A stretch of DNA of 64,000 nt from Acanthornis magna (lineage: Eukaryota > Chordata > Aves > Passeriformes > Acanthizidae). The translations under genes were made by a program, and so were the position numbers. Positions 32,885 to 45,560 of the stretch are shown here, piece by piece. The stretch is taken from assembly GCA_036785705.1 (NCBI GenBank), contig JAWUZG010000135.1, forward strand, positions 4,092,001-4,156,000, in the 5' to 3' direction. The notes under the pieces are model-generated. The model saw only the letters and a program-made list of their open reading frames with translations. It ran no database searches and was not told the DNA's origin. Within the stretch, counting starts at the first letter, position 1. Every line of letters starts with the position of its first letter.

Positions 32885-35800
32885 GTTAAGTGGCCTGGAG
32901 AAAGAGTATGCATTGGTGGGAACTTCAGACAGTAATGGTAAATATTGAGATATCTGTGTCACTAATCTGTTTGCACTTACATGAAACTTAGGTAATGGCA
33001 ATGTAGTTCCTGATCAGTGAATGAAGGACTTAGAAATTAGAAAATAACTTCTGTCAGGAAAGATGAAAAACTAAATGGACTTTGTCTCCCTTATAAAATG
33101 TTGTAGTGTCATTGATTCAAAATTTTTATGTGATGGATGAGCTCACATATATAGCAAAGAATTGCCAAAGCTTACTGTAAAGTCTCATAAACTCTCTATA
33201 TGGAGAAATGCTGCAATGGTAACTTTCTCAGACCAAGGAGTTTAGAATTATATGCTATCTGTGTCTAACACCACTGACAATCAGTACAGATATAGAACCC
33301 AGTTCTACAAATTTCTCTTTGATTTTATGGATGTTGGGATTTAACAGAAAAATTTTTTTTGTTCAAATCTCAGCACAGTAGGCTAAAGGCTTCTTGCCAC
33401 CAAGAGAGGTGAAATAAGGGCAGTAAAATGTTGGTAAGCAAGCAACTTTTCACCTTCTCTTTCAGATTTCACTCTCCTATAATTATTTTAGACATTTCAT
33501 ACTGCATGGCAATAATAATAGTACTGAAATTTATCTGAATGAAATGAGATTTTTTTTTCTTATTATTTAATTCACTTTCTGTGAGTCTTTATTTTCCTCT
33601 TTCCCTCTGCATTTTTTTTAATCGTTATTCATTTTTGTTCAGTGCTAGTAGTGTAACAATTCCTGGAATATACTTTAGAGATTGTGCAGTGAAGGCTCAG
33701 AAGATTTCTGAAGTTTGAAAAACACTGAAATTTCCAGTAGACCAGAGAGGCTTATAAAAAATTTCCTATAAAATATTATCATAGCTTATTCTTACCTCTC
33801 CAGTGGGCTGCCCAAAAGAGCTTTCATGGCTGCATGCCATTAGTCACTGAAACTATACGATAAAATAGTTTTGCTGTAGTTTTGGAGAACCCCAAGAAGC
33901 AAGGACTGAAGTTACTTCCACACTTGCCTTCCGTGTCTGTACATAGAAGCAGATGATTGTCCTCTAATGTAGGGCCTTGAGAGGGATGTAGCTTTGAGAG
34001 GGAGAGAACAGTTGCTGTGAGACTGGTGTTTTGGGTTTTCTGTAGGGGTAGTCAGACCTGTGTGAGATGGGAAAAGCTCCTGGTGGAGACATGGAGGGTT
34101 CAGCTCTGGTGAATATGGGAGAAAGCACTTTGCATTGACTTCATGTTTACAAAATTGAAATATTTCCAAAACCTACTGTAAAGTGGAGATAAAATAATAT
34201 GTAAGATTTTATCTTATATAAAGATGTAAAAACACTCCAGGTGTGAATTGAAATTAGTTAATAATACTTAGCAAAAGCACAATGCCTTCAAAGATGTACT
34301 GTCATTGAAAACTGTTTTAATGATAATTTTTTGGTCAGCTGTTGTAGCATTTCTCTTTTAAAGGAAAACTTTAATGGCAATTTATATATGCTTTTAAATG
34401 TAGTGGGTCTCTCTGAAAGAAATTTGAAAGCCAACAAGATAGGATAGGTTGACATAAGAAAAACAGTGCTAATGAATAATAATATGCATTATGCCATTAA
34501 TGATAAGTCGTCCCTTACAGTGCAGGAAAATAAAGGGGAGGTCACCAGAGAGAAAAGAATGAACAAAAATGTGTCTGTATGTACAGAGAGGCTGTCCTCT
34601 CTCCCTCCTCCTCAGGCATCCTACATCTGAAATCCTTTCTCTTGATAGGAAACTAATTACACAGAGGTTGCCAACCCTGTTCTCTTTCAAGTATTAAAAC
34701 AGTGGAGCATCTTTCTCAGTCCAGGTAGTAATTAGTAGTCACCTAGTTGCAAGGCAAGTGCAGTGTTATCGGTGTTCTGCTCAGAGAGCATTGATTTGAA
34801 TGAGAGCAGTAGAAGAGTTCACTTAAATTCCTGATGAAATTTTTTTAGTTCTTCATCATGTGCCTGTTTTCCCCTGTAGTACATTGCTTTTTCTCATGCC
34901 CCCTGTCTCTATGCTACCTACTGCTTATTTTGCTGTCTGCTGTGTAGTCATTCATGGAACTCGTGGGTCTGTGAGATGTGCAGTCTTCCCTCCCTTTGGC
35001 TGATGGATTATTACTGTTAATACTTCCACTCAAGTCTGGGGACTGTTTTGGGCGAAGCAGCCGTGAGCTAGAGGAACAGTTCTCTTCATCTGTGAAGAGC
35101 TGAACATGCACTTGGTAGTCCCCATGATGTTAAATAGATAAGCTGCTTTAATAAACCGATTCTGGCCAAATCAGTCTAAAAGGCTGCAGTCTAGAAGGCT
35201 GTTTCTCGTTTTTAATGCTTTTGGAAAGCCAGAGATTAATTAACTTCACTCCTCTTGAAAACAGGAAATCTGTGCAACCGCTACCAACTATATCTTTAAT
35301 TATTGCATGCTCTGGAATCAAAACTGTATGTGGTTTATGAAGTCAGCTCTGTTTCAACAGCATAAACAATTTATTGAAATGGAATTTTAAAACTTAGCAC
35401 TGTAATGCTATTGTTTGCCTTGCTGATCATAAATGACTGACACGTTCTGGTGTGTTCCCTTCACTTTCTCAATCCTTTCCTATTTACTCATGGACTGTAG
35501 TTGGTTAATAGGACACTCATGCCAAGGAGGATCTTTATAGATCTCAAGACCTGGCTATGTGTCCATGTATGAACACACAATTTCACATGCCTGAAATCAA
35601 TGTCAGGATTTCTTCAAAATTCTATAGTAGACATTCTACAATATCTGCAATTTAGACCATTCTCTAAATTTGTAGAAAAGAAATGGAGAAAAGGAAAGAG
35701 AACCACATGTGGAAAAAAAAATCCCATGAAACAAAATTATTATAAAATCAGGCAAATATTCAAATAATGGCAGGGTTTGTTCTTACAGTTTGCCTGAGCT

Positions 35801-38246
35801 CTCTTTCTCTTTTATTCTACTGGTGTGTATTGTATGGAGCTGGCGCTTGCTGGTATTGTCTGCTAGAGTATTGAACAAAGTCCTGGTGAAGTGAGCAGTC
35901 TCCTAGAAATTTGTGGTTTAGCACCCAGCCTTTTCTTTGTCTGCTTCTGAAACATCACATGTTCCATTTTTCACTGTTGAGAGAAGTCTGTACTATGCTT
36001 AAGAAAGTCGATGCCATTGAAGAAGTACTTGTAACAGTTTCTGAATTTTCTTTTCAGACAAGACTGGCTATGTATTTAATTATTAATTTTAATTATTTAT
36101 AGATTTGGAACCAAATATTCGAGTCTCTCTACAAATGATTCTTCTGGATATGAAAGACTTCTCCATGTGCACCTTGAAGCATGGACCGCTTCATGGCAAC
36201 ACTTTCTGTTGAAAGCGTGCTTTAGATGGCTGTATTGAGTAATCCTTCTTATCACTGTTTTGTTTCATCCTGTGCAAACCAATAAGTCCTAATTCTCAAT
36301 GTGCATTTTTCAGAATATCTGGGGGTTTGTTTCAGAGTTTTGGAAAATTGATAAAAATTTGGGAGGGCTTTTAGGGGGAAAGAGGGGAAGGCAGCAGATG
36401 ATTTAGGTGAGTGACAGACTTGGCTTGGTGCTATATGACTTTGTACACTTAGATAAACTCTTTTCTGTGTACTGTTATGTGTATGTTATTGTTCAGGGTG
36501 GCTGTAGAAGTAAGTTTGGTGATTTCTTTAGATCTCAGTTCTTCCCTGGGCTATTCTGTAAGTGGGATAACATTGCAGCAGGAGCAGTGTCAGTATGCAG
36601 AATCAATGTATGCCAGCAACAGGAGAGGGCCACAATGCAGGGGTGGTTTTCCAGACGCTTATATGAGGGACTCCATATTTTTTGTCCCAGTTTCAGTGGA
36701 TGTATAACAGATAGTTAAAAGAGGATTTATTAGTCACTGGCCATTCTGCAGGCTAGAGGACATGGAAAGTGACCCACTTCCCACTTCTCCAGGTGACTTT
36801 TTTTTTCAAGAGTGGTGCTTCTATTTTATTCATTTTTATAGATAAATACATGGAGCTTAAAGGATGGTTATCCTATTCCTCCCATGAGTAGTGTGCTTGT
36901 TTTAAAATACATAAATAAATGAAACATTGTTATTCTATATGTTGGTTTGGTTCTCTCTAGTTATTCTTTGAGATTTAAAATGTGCACCTTTGTGTGTTTG
37001 TATATACAGAAGTACATGCTTTTAGTGATTGAAGGCTTTGTTAATAGTGTGGAAAATTTTCATTTAAACTTTGCCACCCATAAAAATTGGTATAGTTTAC
37101 ATTCAGAGTTGTCTTCTGTTTTTTGGTGTTTTCTATGGTTGTGTGGGCTTTTGAGATCAGCTTTATGCCATTACAGTTGTTGGCAGGTATTCAAGCCTTA
37201 AAATAATTGCCCATCTGTGTGACTCTCAGTGAAAAATTAACCATTCAGAAAGAGTAGCTGTGACATAATTTGAAGTCTGATTTGACAACATGTAAGATAA
37301 CAGAGGAAAGTGAGAGGTAACATAATACACAGTCTATCAAGTAAGATTGTTCATACATCTCTGAATTAATGATTCACAGAAATGGCAACTTCAAGAAGCA
37401 AGAGCCAAAAAAATCCAAGCAGAATTTAAAGAAAACTCTGAACATGAAAGAAGATGTAATCGAATGTTTCTTAGCAGAAAAAACTGTACAGAGAGGAACA
37501 CAAAGTTTGTGTGTGTGTTGGGGGGCAGTCAGGGGGTCAGAAAGGGCTGGAGGGGAAAAGAAAAAGTAGTATTGGAGAGAAATAGGGAGAGAAAAAAGTA
37601 TTCTTGCTATTTGTGGGAAGCCAAAGTTTGTGAGAATCAGTTTTCCGATAAACTGCTGGTTTTGGTCAGTGATTAAGGGACGATAATATCTTTCTCTGAA
37701 CCCTTAACTCTCATAACTCATTACTTGGATGAATGTCAAGATACTGATAGGGGTTTCTACTGCAGCTGTGTGTCTGAATGTTACCTGTTTGCTCTAATCC
37801 ATTCAGAGTGAGCTGAAAAAAAGTGTCACCTCTTTTGGGGTGATCCGTGCTGCATGTAGCATCCTCCTGTGCCTGAAGCATATAGACTAGACAGGAACTT
37901 CTCTGTCTTCAGATACCAAAACTCTGTACCATTAACAATTCCACCCCCACACCTGTATTAGAACCTAATGTTTCCTCAAGGTCTGAGGTCAGGCCCACTA
38001 GTGGAGAAATTGCCGTGGTTAAAGACAGAGCAGTAGGGTTAGATGGGACTGGTTGCAGCAAGCACAGCAGAGGTGTATGGTTTGGTCTTTGAAGCCCCAG
38101 CTCTATTTCCCACCTCCAGGTTATGAAGTGCTTTGAGGCAGTTGAAAGACCTTTGGCTGCACCGGAAACTCCAATTATGTCAAAATTGAGTACTCTTGTT
38201 TCCTCCATGTTTGAAAAATATATCTTCCCAATCAGCTCTGTTTTCA
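32885..38246. other. Gene-poor AT-rich stretch with one candidate minus-strand exon
   Basis: No interspersed repeat was recognised. The only coding candidate I single out is the serine-rich segment at 34918-35099 on the minus strand. A 7-base T run near 33353 and several A/T-rich tracts are present. Confidence 0.5.
34918..35099 (-). CDS. Weak candidate exon, serine/asparagine-rich product
   Basis: Read on the minus strand, the segment after GCATGTTCAG is open for 60 codons and ends AGTAG/GTAGCA, a possible donor, in phase 2. The translation begins LFTDEENCSSSSRLLRPKQS and continues with a Ser/Asn/Asp/Thr-rich run ending DSKIS, typical of disordered regions in large neuronal or cytoskeletal proteins. 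Several CpGs occur in it, which is unusual for this AT-rich neighbourhood. The upstream pyrimidine tract is poor and an alternative acceptor lies nine bases further in (CTCTTCACAG). I do not recognise the protein. Open frames of this length occur by chance. Confidence 0.25.
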
Positions 38247-38772
38247 TGGTTTAGCCCCAGCCAGCAGCCAAGCCCCAGGCAGGCACTCAGTCCCTCCCCA
38301 TCAGCAGGATGAGGGAGAGGATCAGAAGAGAAAAAATGAGAAAACTCATGGGTTGAGAAAAAAATAGTATAATAGGAAAAGCAGAAACGCTGCAAAAAGC
38401 AAAGCAAAACAAGGAATACATTCATTGCTTCCTGTGGGCAGGCAGGTGTTCAGTGACTCAGGAAGACAAATGCATCGCTCCAAATGTCCTGCCCTCCTCC
38501 TCCTTTCCCCACCTTTATATAGCGAGCATGAGCTGTATGGTATGGAATATCCCTTGGGTCAGCTCTGTCACCTCTCCACTTCTCGTGCACCCCCAGCCCA
38601 CTTACTGCTGGGATGGGGTGACAAGCAGAAAAGGCCTCGGCTCTGTGTAAACACTGTGCAGCAAAAGCTAAAACATCCCTGTATTATCAATACTGTCTTC
38701 AGCATAAATCCAAAACAGCCCCATACCAGCTACTATGAAAAAAAAAATTCTGTGCCATCCAAAACCAGCACA
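38247..38772 (-). mobile_element. Solo LTR of an avian endogenous retrovirus (ERVL-like)
   Basis: On the minus strand this 526-bp element begins TGTGCTGGTTTTGGATGG and ends GGGGCTAAACCA, giving the TG...CA ends of an LTR. It contains a TATA-like CTATATAAAGG on the minus strand (plus 38513-38523). Several blocks (AGCTACTATGAAAA, CAGAAAAGGCCT, AAACTCATGGGTTGAGA) match, from memory, an abundant LTR of bird genomes. No internal retroviral genes or second LTR are in the window, so it is a solo LTR left by recombination. Flanking bases (GTTTTCA and GCTTTGC) give no clean target duplication. The family name is from memory and should be confirmed. Confidence 0.85.
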
Positions 38773-39308
38773 GCTTTGCATCTCTAAAGTGAAAGGTGCG
38801 GCTTCAACTGCTGGGGAAAAGGCATGTCTTTAGCTGTCTGAGATGACTATATAACCACAGCCTTACTGTTTGTCCTTCTCACTTCTTGGCCTTGGCAAGA
38901 AATTCATATGAGATGTGAGCAATATTGTTCTGTCCATTTAGCAAATAACCCAAGATAAGTTGGGAAAGTATCTTGGGAAAGGCATCTTCTAGTCTGTTAA
39001 ATTGTCTCTGTAATGAGCTTTCCTGGAGTACTAATGGTTTGGATTCAGTCATGTTCCAGAAATGCTTAGATGTGAAAAGTCTGTAATTTGTAAATGATGT
39101 GTTATTTTATATGTGTGTGTGATATAGTCCCACATATGACTCACGTCTAAGAGCATATGTTCACAAACTGCCAGAGAGAAAGCATTTCCTTTCCAGGCCA
39201 GTGGCTGATCTTCAGATCTGCCGATTCCTATATATTCTGTTTCTTCTTGTGCTTTGCTTAAATGTTCGAGTGCATTTGGGTCTCTGAAAGGTTATTTGTG
39301 TCTATAGA

Positions 39309-39350
39309 AATGTGTGCATATGTGTGTGTGTATACATATATGTATCTAAT
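39309..39350 (+). repeat. TG/TA-rich microsatellite
   Basis: Alternating purine-pyrimidine sequence (TGTGTGCATATGTGTGTGTG and then ATACATATATG) with imperfections. Confidence 0.7.
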
Positions 39351-40800
39351 ATGTATAGGGCTATAAATGTACACGTACCTGCTAGTTCCAATATGCAGCC
39401 TTCATGGATTGAACCATTGCTAGTAAAATCTGTCGTCTAGAACACGAGATGCATGAGGAAAACAAAAAATCCCAAGGAACTCCATTTATAACTAAAAAGT
39501 AAATTTATCCATTTACTGATTCATTGATTTACATATTTTTGCCGAACACCAAATTTGTGAATTTTAAACAGCTTTTAATTATTTTCATCATTAGACTTTT
39601 TGTGAATGTTAACCTGTTGCATTAAGTAAAGAGAGCAATGTGTTGGAAAGAGTAAATGATGGAGAAATGCATGAATAGTTTTACAGATTAGTCACCAGAG
39701 CTCCAGTAAGGCAGAAGGAGAAAGCACAGCTCTACTTCAGAACATTGTTGCTTTCCAGGTGCTTTGATCAGTTTGTCAGTTCCAATGGCAGCTTCAATAG
39801 TTTGGCTGTGTGCAAGATTTTGTAAGAGCAGCATGTAGTGAATATGTATATGGTGTATTAATTTAAATATTGCCACCTAATTTTCTCATTTCTATGTCCA
39901 GAAATGTATGTTGTGGACAGCAGAGATTACAGTGGAACAGTAATGATTAGTTACTGGTTCATGTTTGTTAAGACTGTAGATTCTTAAATTTTTTTTCTTT
40001 AATACATTGTGCATGTTAACTATTTGAGATGTTGCACAAGGTGGAGTGTAAAGGCCAAGCAAACTTTTATGTTTTATGTATGAGTTGTTCTGTCATTAAC
40101 CAGAAATGATGTTTGACTGAGCAACTTGCACATGCCCTTTGTAGCTAGAATAGGCATCCACACAGGGATTATAACCAAATAAAAGGCTTACCTTGGTATC
40201 CAATTTGCTTGCATTCACTTAGCAAAATTATTTTGGGAGTACATGGCTGTGTTTGTTTCATTACTTATCTCTTGGAAACAAGAGTGATTCTTATCAGAAG
40301 TTGTGTTTTGTTTCAGCATCTATGCAAACTACAAAAAATGGGCTACTTTTGGAGGTCTGCAATAGCAAAGGTGTCCCTGCAATACTGTAACTGCTATGTT
40401 AATTGTGTGAGCTTGGGTCACTGTTATTTGAGGTATATTGAGTGTATGTGTGCAGCAAACAATGAATTTTTGAATTTTCAGAATATGCAAATATTTTAGC
40501 AAAGCAAGCCACATTCCAATTTGAAAGGAGATGATGACCTAGTTAGAGCTGCAATGTCCCACCACCAAGGATTACCCATGAGCTTCCTTCCACTTGTACA
40601 AACAAAATCAATAAATCAGTAAGAAATCTTCATTTGAGAACAAAGGTAAAATAATGTAAATCCTTGGTTGTTGGATTATATAATGCCACTGACAAGCCCT
40701 AAGTCCAAATAAAACCCTTTTGTAACCTTGGGTTGTGCTCTGAGCAATGTAACCTGTAATTTAGCTGTACACCTGTTTCTTTTCTTGACATACTTAATTT

Positions 40801-40826
40801 AGAATCATAAAATTAAGGTTGGGTGA
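40801..40826 (-). mobile_element. Short CR1 3'-end remnant (minus strand)
   Basis: AGAATCATAAAATTAAGGTT resembles the reverse complement of the CR1 3' terminus. Only about 26 bp are recognisable, so this is a weak call. Confidence 0.35.
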
Positions 40827-43800
40827 GCCCAGATTAGGTGAGGAAAATATTCTGGTTCATCTCTAAAATAGTCCACATCAGCATATTTCTCTCTGCCTCA
40901 TGACCTTCGGGCAGAGACTTTTGCAGGTGATGCCTCTAAGGAGCAATTTCTGTTTCAGAAAGGTTACCGTGGTGCCTCCATCGCTCATGTGTCACTAACC
41001 CAGCTGGTGCCAGGGTTCTCGTGTGACTGTGGGCAAACACGAACCATCCCTGGCCTCTCCTTGTTGTTGCCTCCTCTTCAGCCCCCGGCCAGCGAAGATC
41101 TGCCACCATTTCCCATCTCTGCAGCAGGAGAGGCTGCTCCCAGGGCTGGCACTCAGTGCCAATATCCTACGAGTCCAGGGTCACCTCCTGACCCCGTGCT
41201 GTAGGCCACCAAGTTGGTCTCACCATACAGCGGAAATGCAGTTGTCTTTCTAGGGTTTGTGCAGCTCTCCTATTACCTAGGTGTCAACATAGATAAATTT
41301 TTACTTTTCATTGTTGTTCATGGATATGGCAAGTCATAGTTTAGTTATTAAAGAAATCAGGTGCAGGGAAAATGAACTGTGTGAAAGGTACAGGATGAAA
41401 AAAATTAAAAGCCAGCTTGTAAAGATCTTGCTATAAATATTATAATGAAAGAATAAAAAGTAAGAATGCCATAGGAGAATCTCAGTAGCATAATTCTTAC
41501 ATACAATAATCCATGATAGCAAAATAAAATAATGCCATACAGAAAAGATATGGGAGACTCCACAGGGAGTGGAAATAGAGACTGTGGAAGTATTTAGATG
41601 ACTTTTCCGAGGAAATTGCAGGAGAAATTGTTGAGAGAGTAAACTCATTTTGTGAAATTATAATCCAATACACCATCTGGGAATGTGCACAGTTCCAGCT
41701 GAGCAAGACGTCTTAGTGGTTTGGTGTGATAAATGCTAACTCATTGTAAAATCCCATTTTCATGATGTTGTGAATTTATTTCTTCTGTTGAGGGGGAAAA
41801 ATAGACATAAATATACACAGCTTTATGTCTGAGAGTAGTAAGGGTAGAGAATAAATGAAAATATTTTCAGTACCTTAAATTGCTGAAAAGTCTTGTCAGG
41901 CAACCTAATTAGTGTTTCAAATACATTGCATTACACAAACAACATTGATTTAAATGTTGGACAAAAAATGCATATTTTCATCTATGTATTTTAAAAGAAG
42001 TTGATGAAATTTGCTGTGATATGGGATGTCTATAAAATGCCCTTTGCAAAATCATAATTTTCAATATATTTCTAGTACAGCATGTATCACAGGGCCTGAA
42101 TCAAGTCTTTAAAAACAAATAGATTAGGATTAAATTGGCAGTAAGTGAGAAATAAGAGTTTTGCAGATCCTGGCTTTTGGATGCCTTTCAACCTCAAGTA
42201 AGTTACCATTGCCATAGCAATTCCTTTTTCTTGTGAGTTAGCAAAATGGGGAAAAGCACTGACTTCTTGGAAAACAAAAGCTTTAGCAGTCAAATGTGAC
42301 TATGTTAGTGTGCTCTAGTTATGCAGCATGTAATTTATTTTTCATTAGTATACTGTACACATAAAACCAAATAGTATTGTTAATTATAAAAGAAAATACT
42401 TATTGATGGTTACAGGTGCTTTGCATGTGGAGCCTCTAAAGAGTATTGTTGATCTAGATATTTACGTCTTTTTAAACTTGGTTTGTTACGTCAGCAAATA
42501 ATTTTGGGTGTTCTCTGGATCTGCCCCTGCTGCCCCAGGGCTGTGAGCACCATGCTCACCTGGGAGGTCACTGTAATCATCTTCTCCATAAAAAACCATC
42601 CCAGCTGTACGCTAATTCCTTTCAGCAGATGCTTTTATTCATCAATTATATTTTCAGCAAAACACTAAACAAAATGGATCCTCTCTCAGTTCTGCCTGCT
42701 TTTCCTGTTCCCATGCCCATTGGGCTCTGCCTCTCACCCCTTCCTTCCATGTTTGTCCCTCCCCCCCAAGCTCTCCCCAGGACTCTGAGCTCTGGTGCCC
42801 TTCCTACCTGAGAAGTGTGAGAGGGGCTGCCTGATCCTTGGCTTCTGAGCTCACAAAGGTGCAGACTGTGCCTCTTGCCCCAGTGCTCCTTGGGGAGGAG
42901 AGGAGGGAGATGGGGCTGTTGACTGTGGCCCATCTCCTGCAGGAGATTGTGGGAAATACGGAGCAAGATGCAAAATGGGAAGCTGATTGCCATAAGGTTT
43001 GTCAGATGTATTAAGTGTGGCGCACTAGGATTGCAATGGAAAGGTTTGTAATTAGCAGCTCTGAAGTGCACTGAGTTGAGTCTGTGGGTGAACACCTTTA
43101 TCTCCTGGGCCGAATTCTCAGTTGGTACCAAGTCACAGTGATTTTTCAAGGGCTGCACTGAGTATTGCTTGTGGTAGTAGCAGTACAGATGAGAATATAG
43201 AGAAGACAAATAAGGAAAAAAACCAACCTTAAAGTTTTGGAAGAATTATATTGACAGTTAGGTGTGAATGTCTGAAATATGACATGCCTCTTTTGCTTGA
43301 TCTTGGTTTGCCTTCTAGTGCAACAGGTCCTACTTATCTTCCAAGTTGGTTTTGGGAGGAAAGATGTGTTGGTTTTTTTTTTTTAAGAGCAAAAAATTAA
43401 TAAGTAAGATAACAAAAATATGCCTATTCTTCTCTTTTTTCTTTGCTTCACTCTTGGGTAGTTTTGTAATGGTCAAATGAGATTAGTTATAAATTTCCCG
43501 CATCAGTACTTTTTTCATATTTCCTCCTGAACTGCTTAAGATCTTTGATTGTGGACAAAGACTAGATGGTACTAGATAATGCAACAATTAAAAAAACAAA
43601 CAAAGACAACAAAAAAAACCCCCACCCCTTGTTCCTTGCAGTCAAGCAGTTCCACCCCTGTGTCTCACTCACATCAAACAAGCTCTCAGGTTATTAATAT
43701 TGTTAATAACAGTTTTTGAATTGCCTACTCATATGTGGAGATGTATAAACACCAGGAGAGCTGAAGGTGAGGAATAATAAATAACGTGCCATCAGAAAAT

Positions 43801-45070
43801 ATTTAATTACAGTGCAAAATTGAGATAGCAAGCCTTGTGTGCAGGGAGGAGTGGACCAGTAGCAGCAGCTATAATTCATGATAGGTCAAGCCATCTATGA
43901 AGGAAAAGCTTTAATTTGTAAACCTTGTCAAGCCCAGGGGGAAGCAATTACTGATGAGAAAGAAGTTTCTTTCATGTCAATCTCATCATGAGGGGCTTTT
44001 TTGTTTGTTTTTAAATAAGGGCGGCTGCTGCTGCTTTTTTTCCCCAGAAACCAACAGAAGTAACATGCAATATAATGTAGATTGAAGAGGAAATTCACCT
44101 GTCAGCTTAATGAACAAATCAGTACTCATTAAACAGACTTAGGTCTCTGAATGTAGTTTTTGCAAAGGTAATGCTAGATTTAATTTCTGAGTGCATCTCT
44201 GAGCCAGTACAGCTGCGAGGTCTTACCAGACCGGTAAAAGCCTTCAGCAGCTGTGTTGCCACCAAGGCACTCCGAGGTACAACTTTGTCCCGTTCTCTTT
44301 TGCTGTGCACGTGTGTAGCAGTTTGCCCTTGGCCCATCCCAGTCTCACATTTTGGTTTCTCTGAGCATCCCAGCTGCAATGGCTGACTCTTTCAGTGTGA
44401 TAAAATCCAGCATCTGTCTGTCCTTCCCTGCCTGCTCACAGAGTGAAACCTCAGTGCCTGGACATTCCTCCCTTGGGCCCCAGAGGGACTCACTCCACGT
44501 CACAGTCCTGCCTCAGGGAAGGAGATGGAGTCTCGTGGAGTTGGCTACAGAGACAAGCAAATATGCGCTATTTTTTGGGGGGAAAAAGTACTCATAGAAT
44601 TCTGTTTTGTTTGGCGTGAAAGTGTTTCTTTCATATGAGATCAAAGAACAAAAAGCACCTTTTCAAGATATTTGTGCTGCCTTGTGTCTTTGCCATAATT
44701 AATTTGTTACTAGTTTTTATCTCAGTAAAAGACTCTGAGCTTTTCTGAAACTCATGTTTATGTATATGTCTTTGTAAAAGAACTACATAAATAAGGTAAA
44801 TTTAGGTGTTGTGGGGCTGTTCTGTGCAAAATTTTCTTTATAATTTTTAACAGCATTCTAGAAGGCATTAGTTCCAACTCGGTCTCCTTTACAGGAAATA
44901 TCAGTTTCGATTTGAACAGCTGATACGCAAGGGTGTGGATCCAATAGGAAAAATTAACAGGGCATTATTACTATGAATGTGAAGAAGTAGCTAAAGCATT
45001 TAGTGTGAAACTTGCTGTTGAAAGCCACTTTGTTACCTTGTGACTTCAAGAGGCTAATGACATGTTAGTT

Positions 45071-45096
45071 AAAAAAAGAAAAAAAGAAAAAAAGAA
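45071..45096 (+). repeat. A-rich tandem repeat (A7G-type)
   Basis: Three units of AAAAAAAG-like sequence. Confidence 0.8.
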
Positions 45097-45189
45097 GCTC
45101 CAAGGTAAATCACAAAAGAGTATTTCAGAGGAACTGAATAGGAATTGTGGTAAAAATTGAAAATTACGGGCATGTGGCTCTTAATTAAT

Positions 45190-45560
45190 GTGAATTTAAA
45201 GGCCATATGGAGAAGAGCCAACACAGCATTTGTAAAGAGAAGTCATGCTTCAGAAATCAGTGTAATTCCCTGATGGTCTCTGCAAGTGTATGCAAGGGAA
45301 GTCTCTCATTAAAGGCTCTCAAAGATATTAAATTCCTGTGAAGTAAGAGAATTAACCATTGGTTGAAAGATAAAACAGGAAAGGTATATTTGTTAGCTCA
45401 GCTGAAGGAGAGAGGGCAGCGGTGAAGTCCAGTATGGGTGCACGCAGCACAGCATACTCATACATGGTAACGGAAAGAGCTTGCATACTGTGGGGATTAA
45501 TGCTGGATCCAATTCTGTGTAGAGAAATCTTAAATGGCGCACAAGAGAGGGGAACACATC
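45190..45560 (+). mobile_element. Diverged CR1 LINE fragment (reverse-transcriptase region)
   Basis: The phrases ACAGCATTTGTAAAGAGAAG, AAAGGCTCTCAAAGATATTA and TAACCATTGGTTGAAAGATA, followed by a GTACTGGG-like region, parallel the ORF2 nucleotide consensus of old sauropsid CR1 elements. It is heavily mutated with frame breaks. The boundaries are approximate. Confidence 0.5.

Larger units (their letters stand above)
38773..45189. other. Gene-poor stretch, nothing coding supported
   Basis: AT-rich with two more GC-rich islands, about 40980-41215 and 42660-42960. The longest open frame outside the array (187 codons, minus strand, 42646-43209) covers the second island. It shows no domain and ends in a low-complexity Gly/Arg-rich part, so I do not call it. 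A T-rich run lies near 43374-43384. Confidence 0.55.

Noticed and set aside
42646..43209. 187-codon minus-strand open frame, the longest outside the array
   Set aside because: It lies in a locally GC-rich patch, has a low-complexity Gly/Arg-rich end and no known motif, and no clear splice context was seen.
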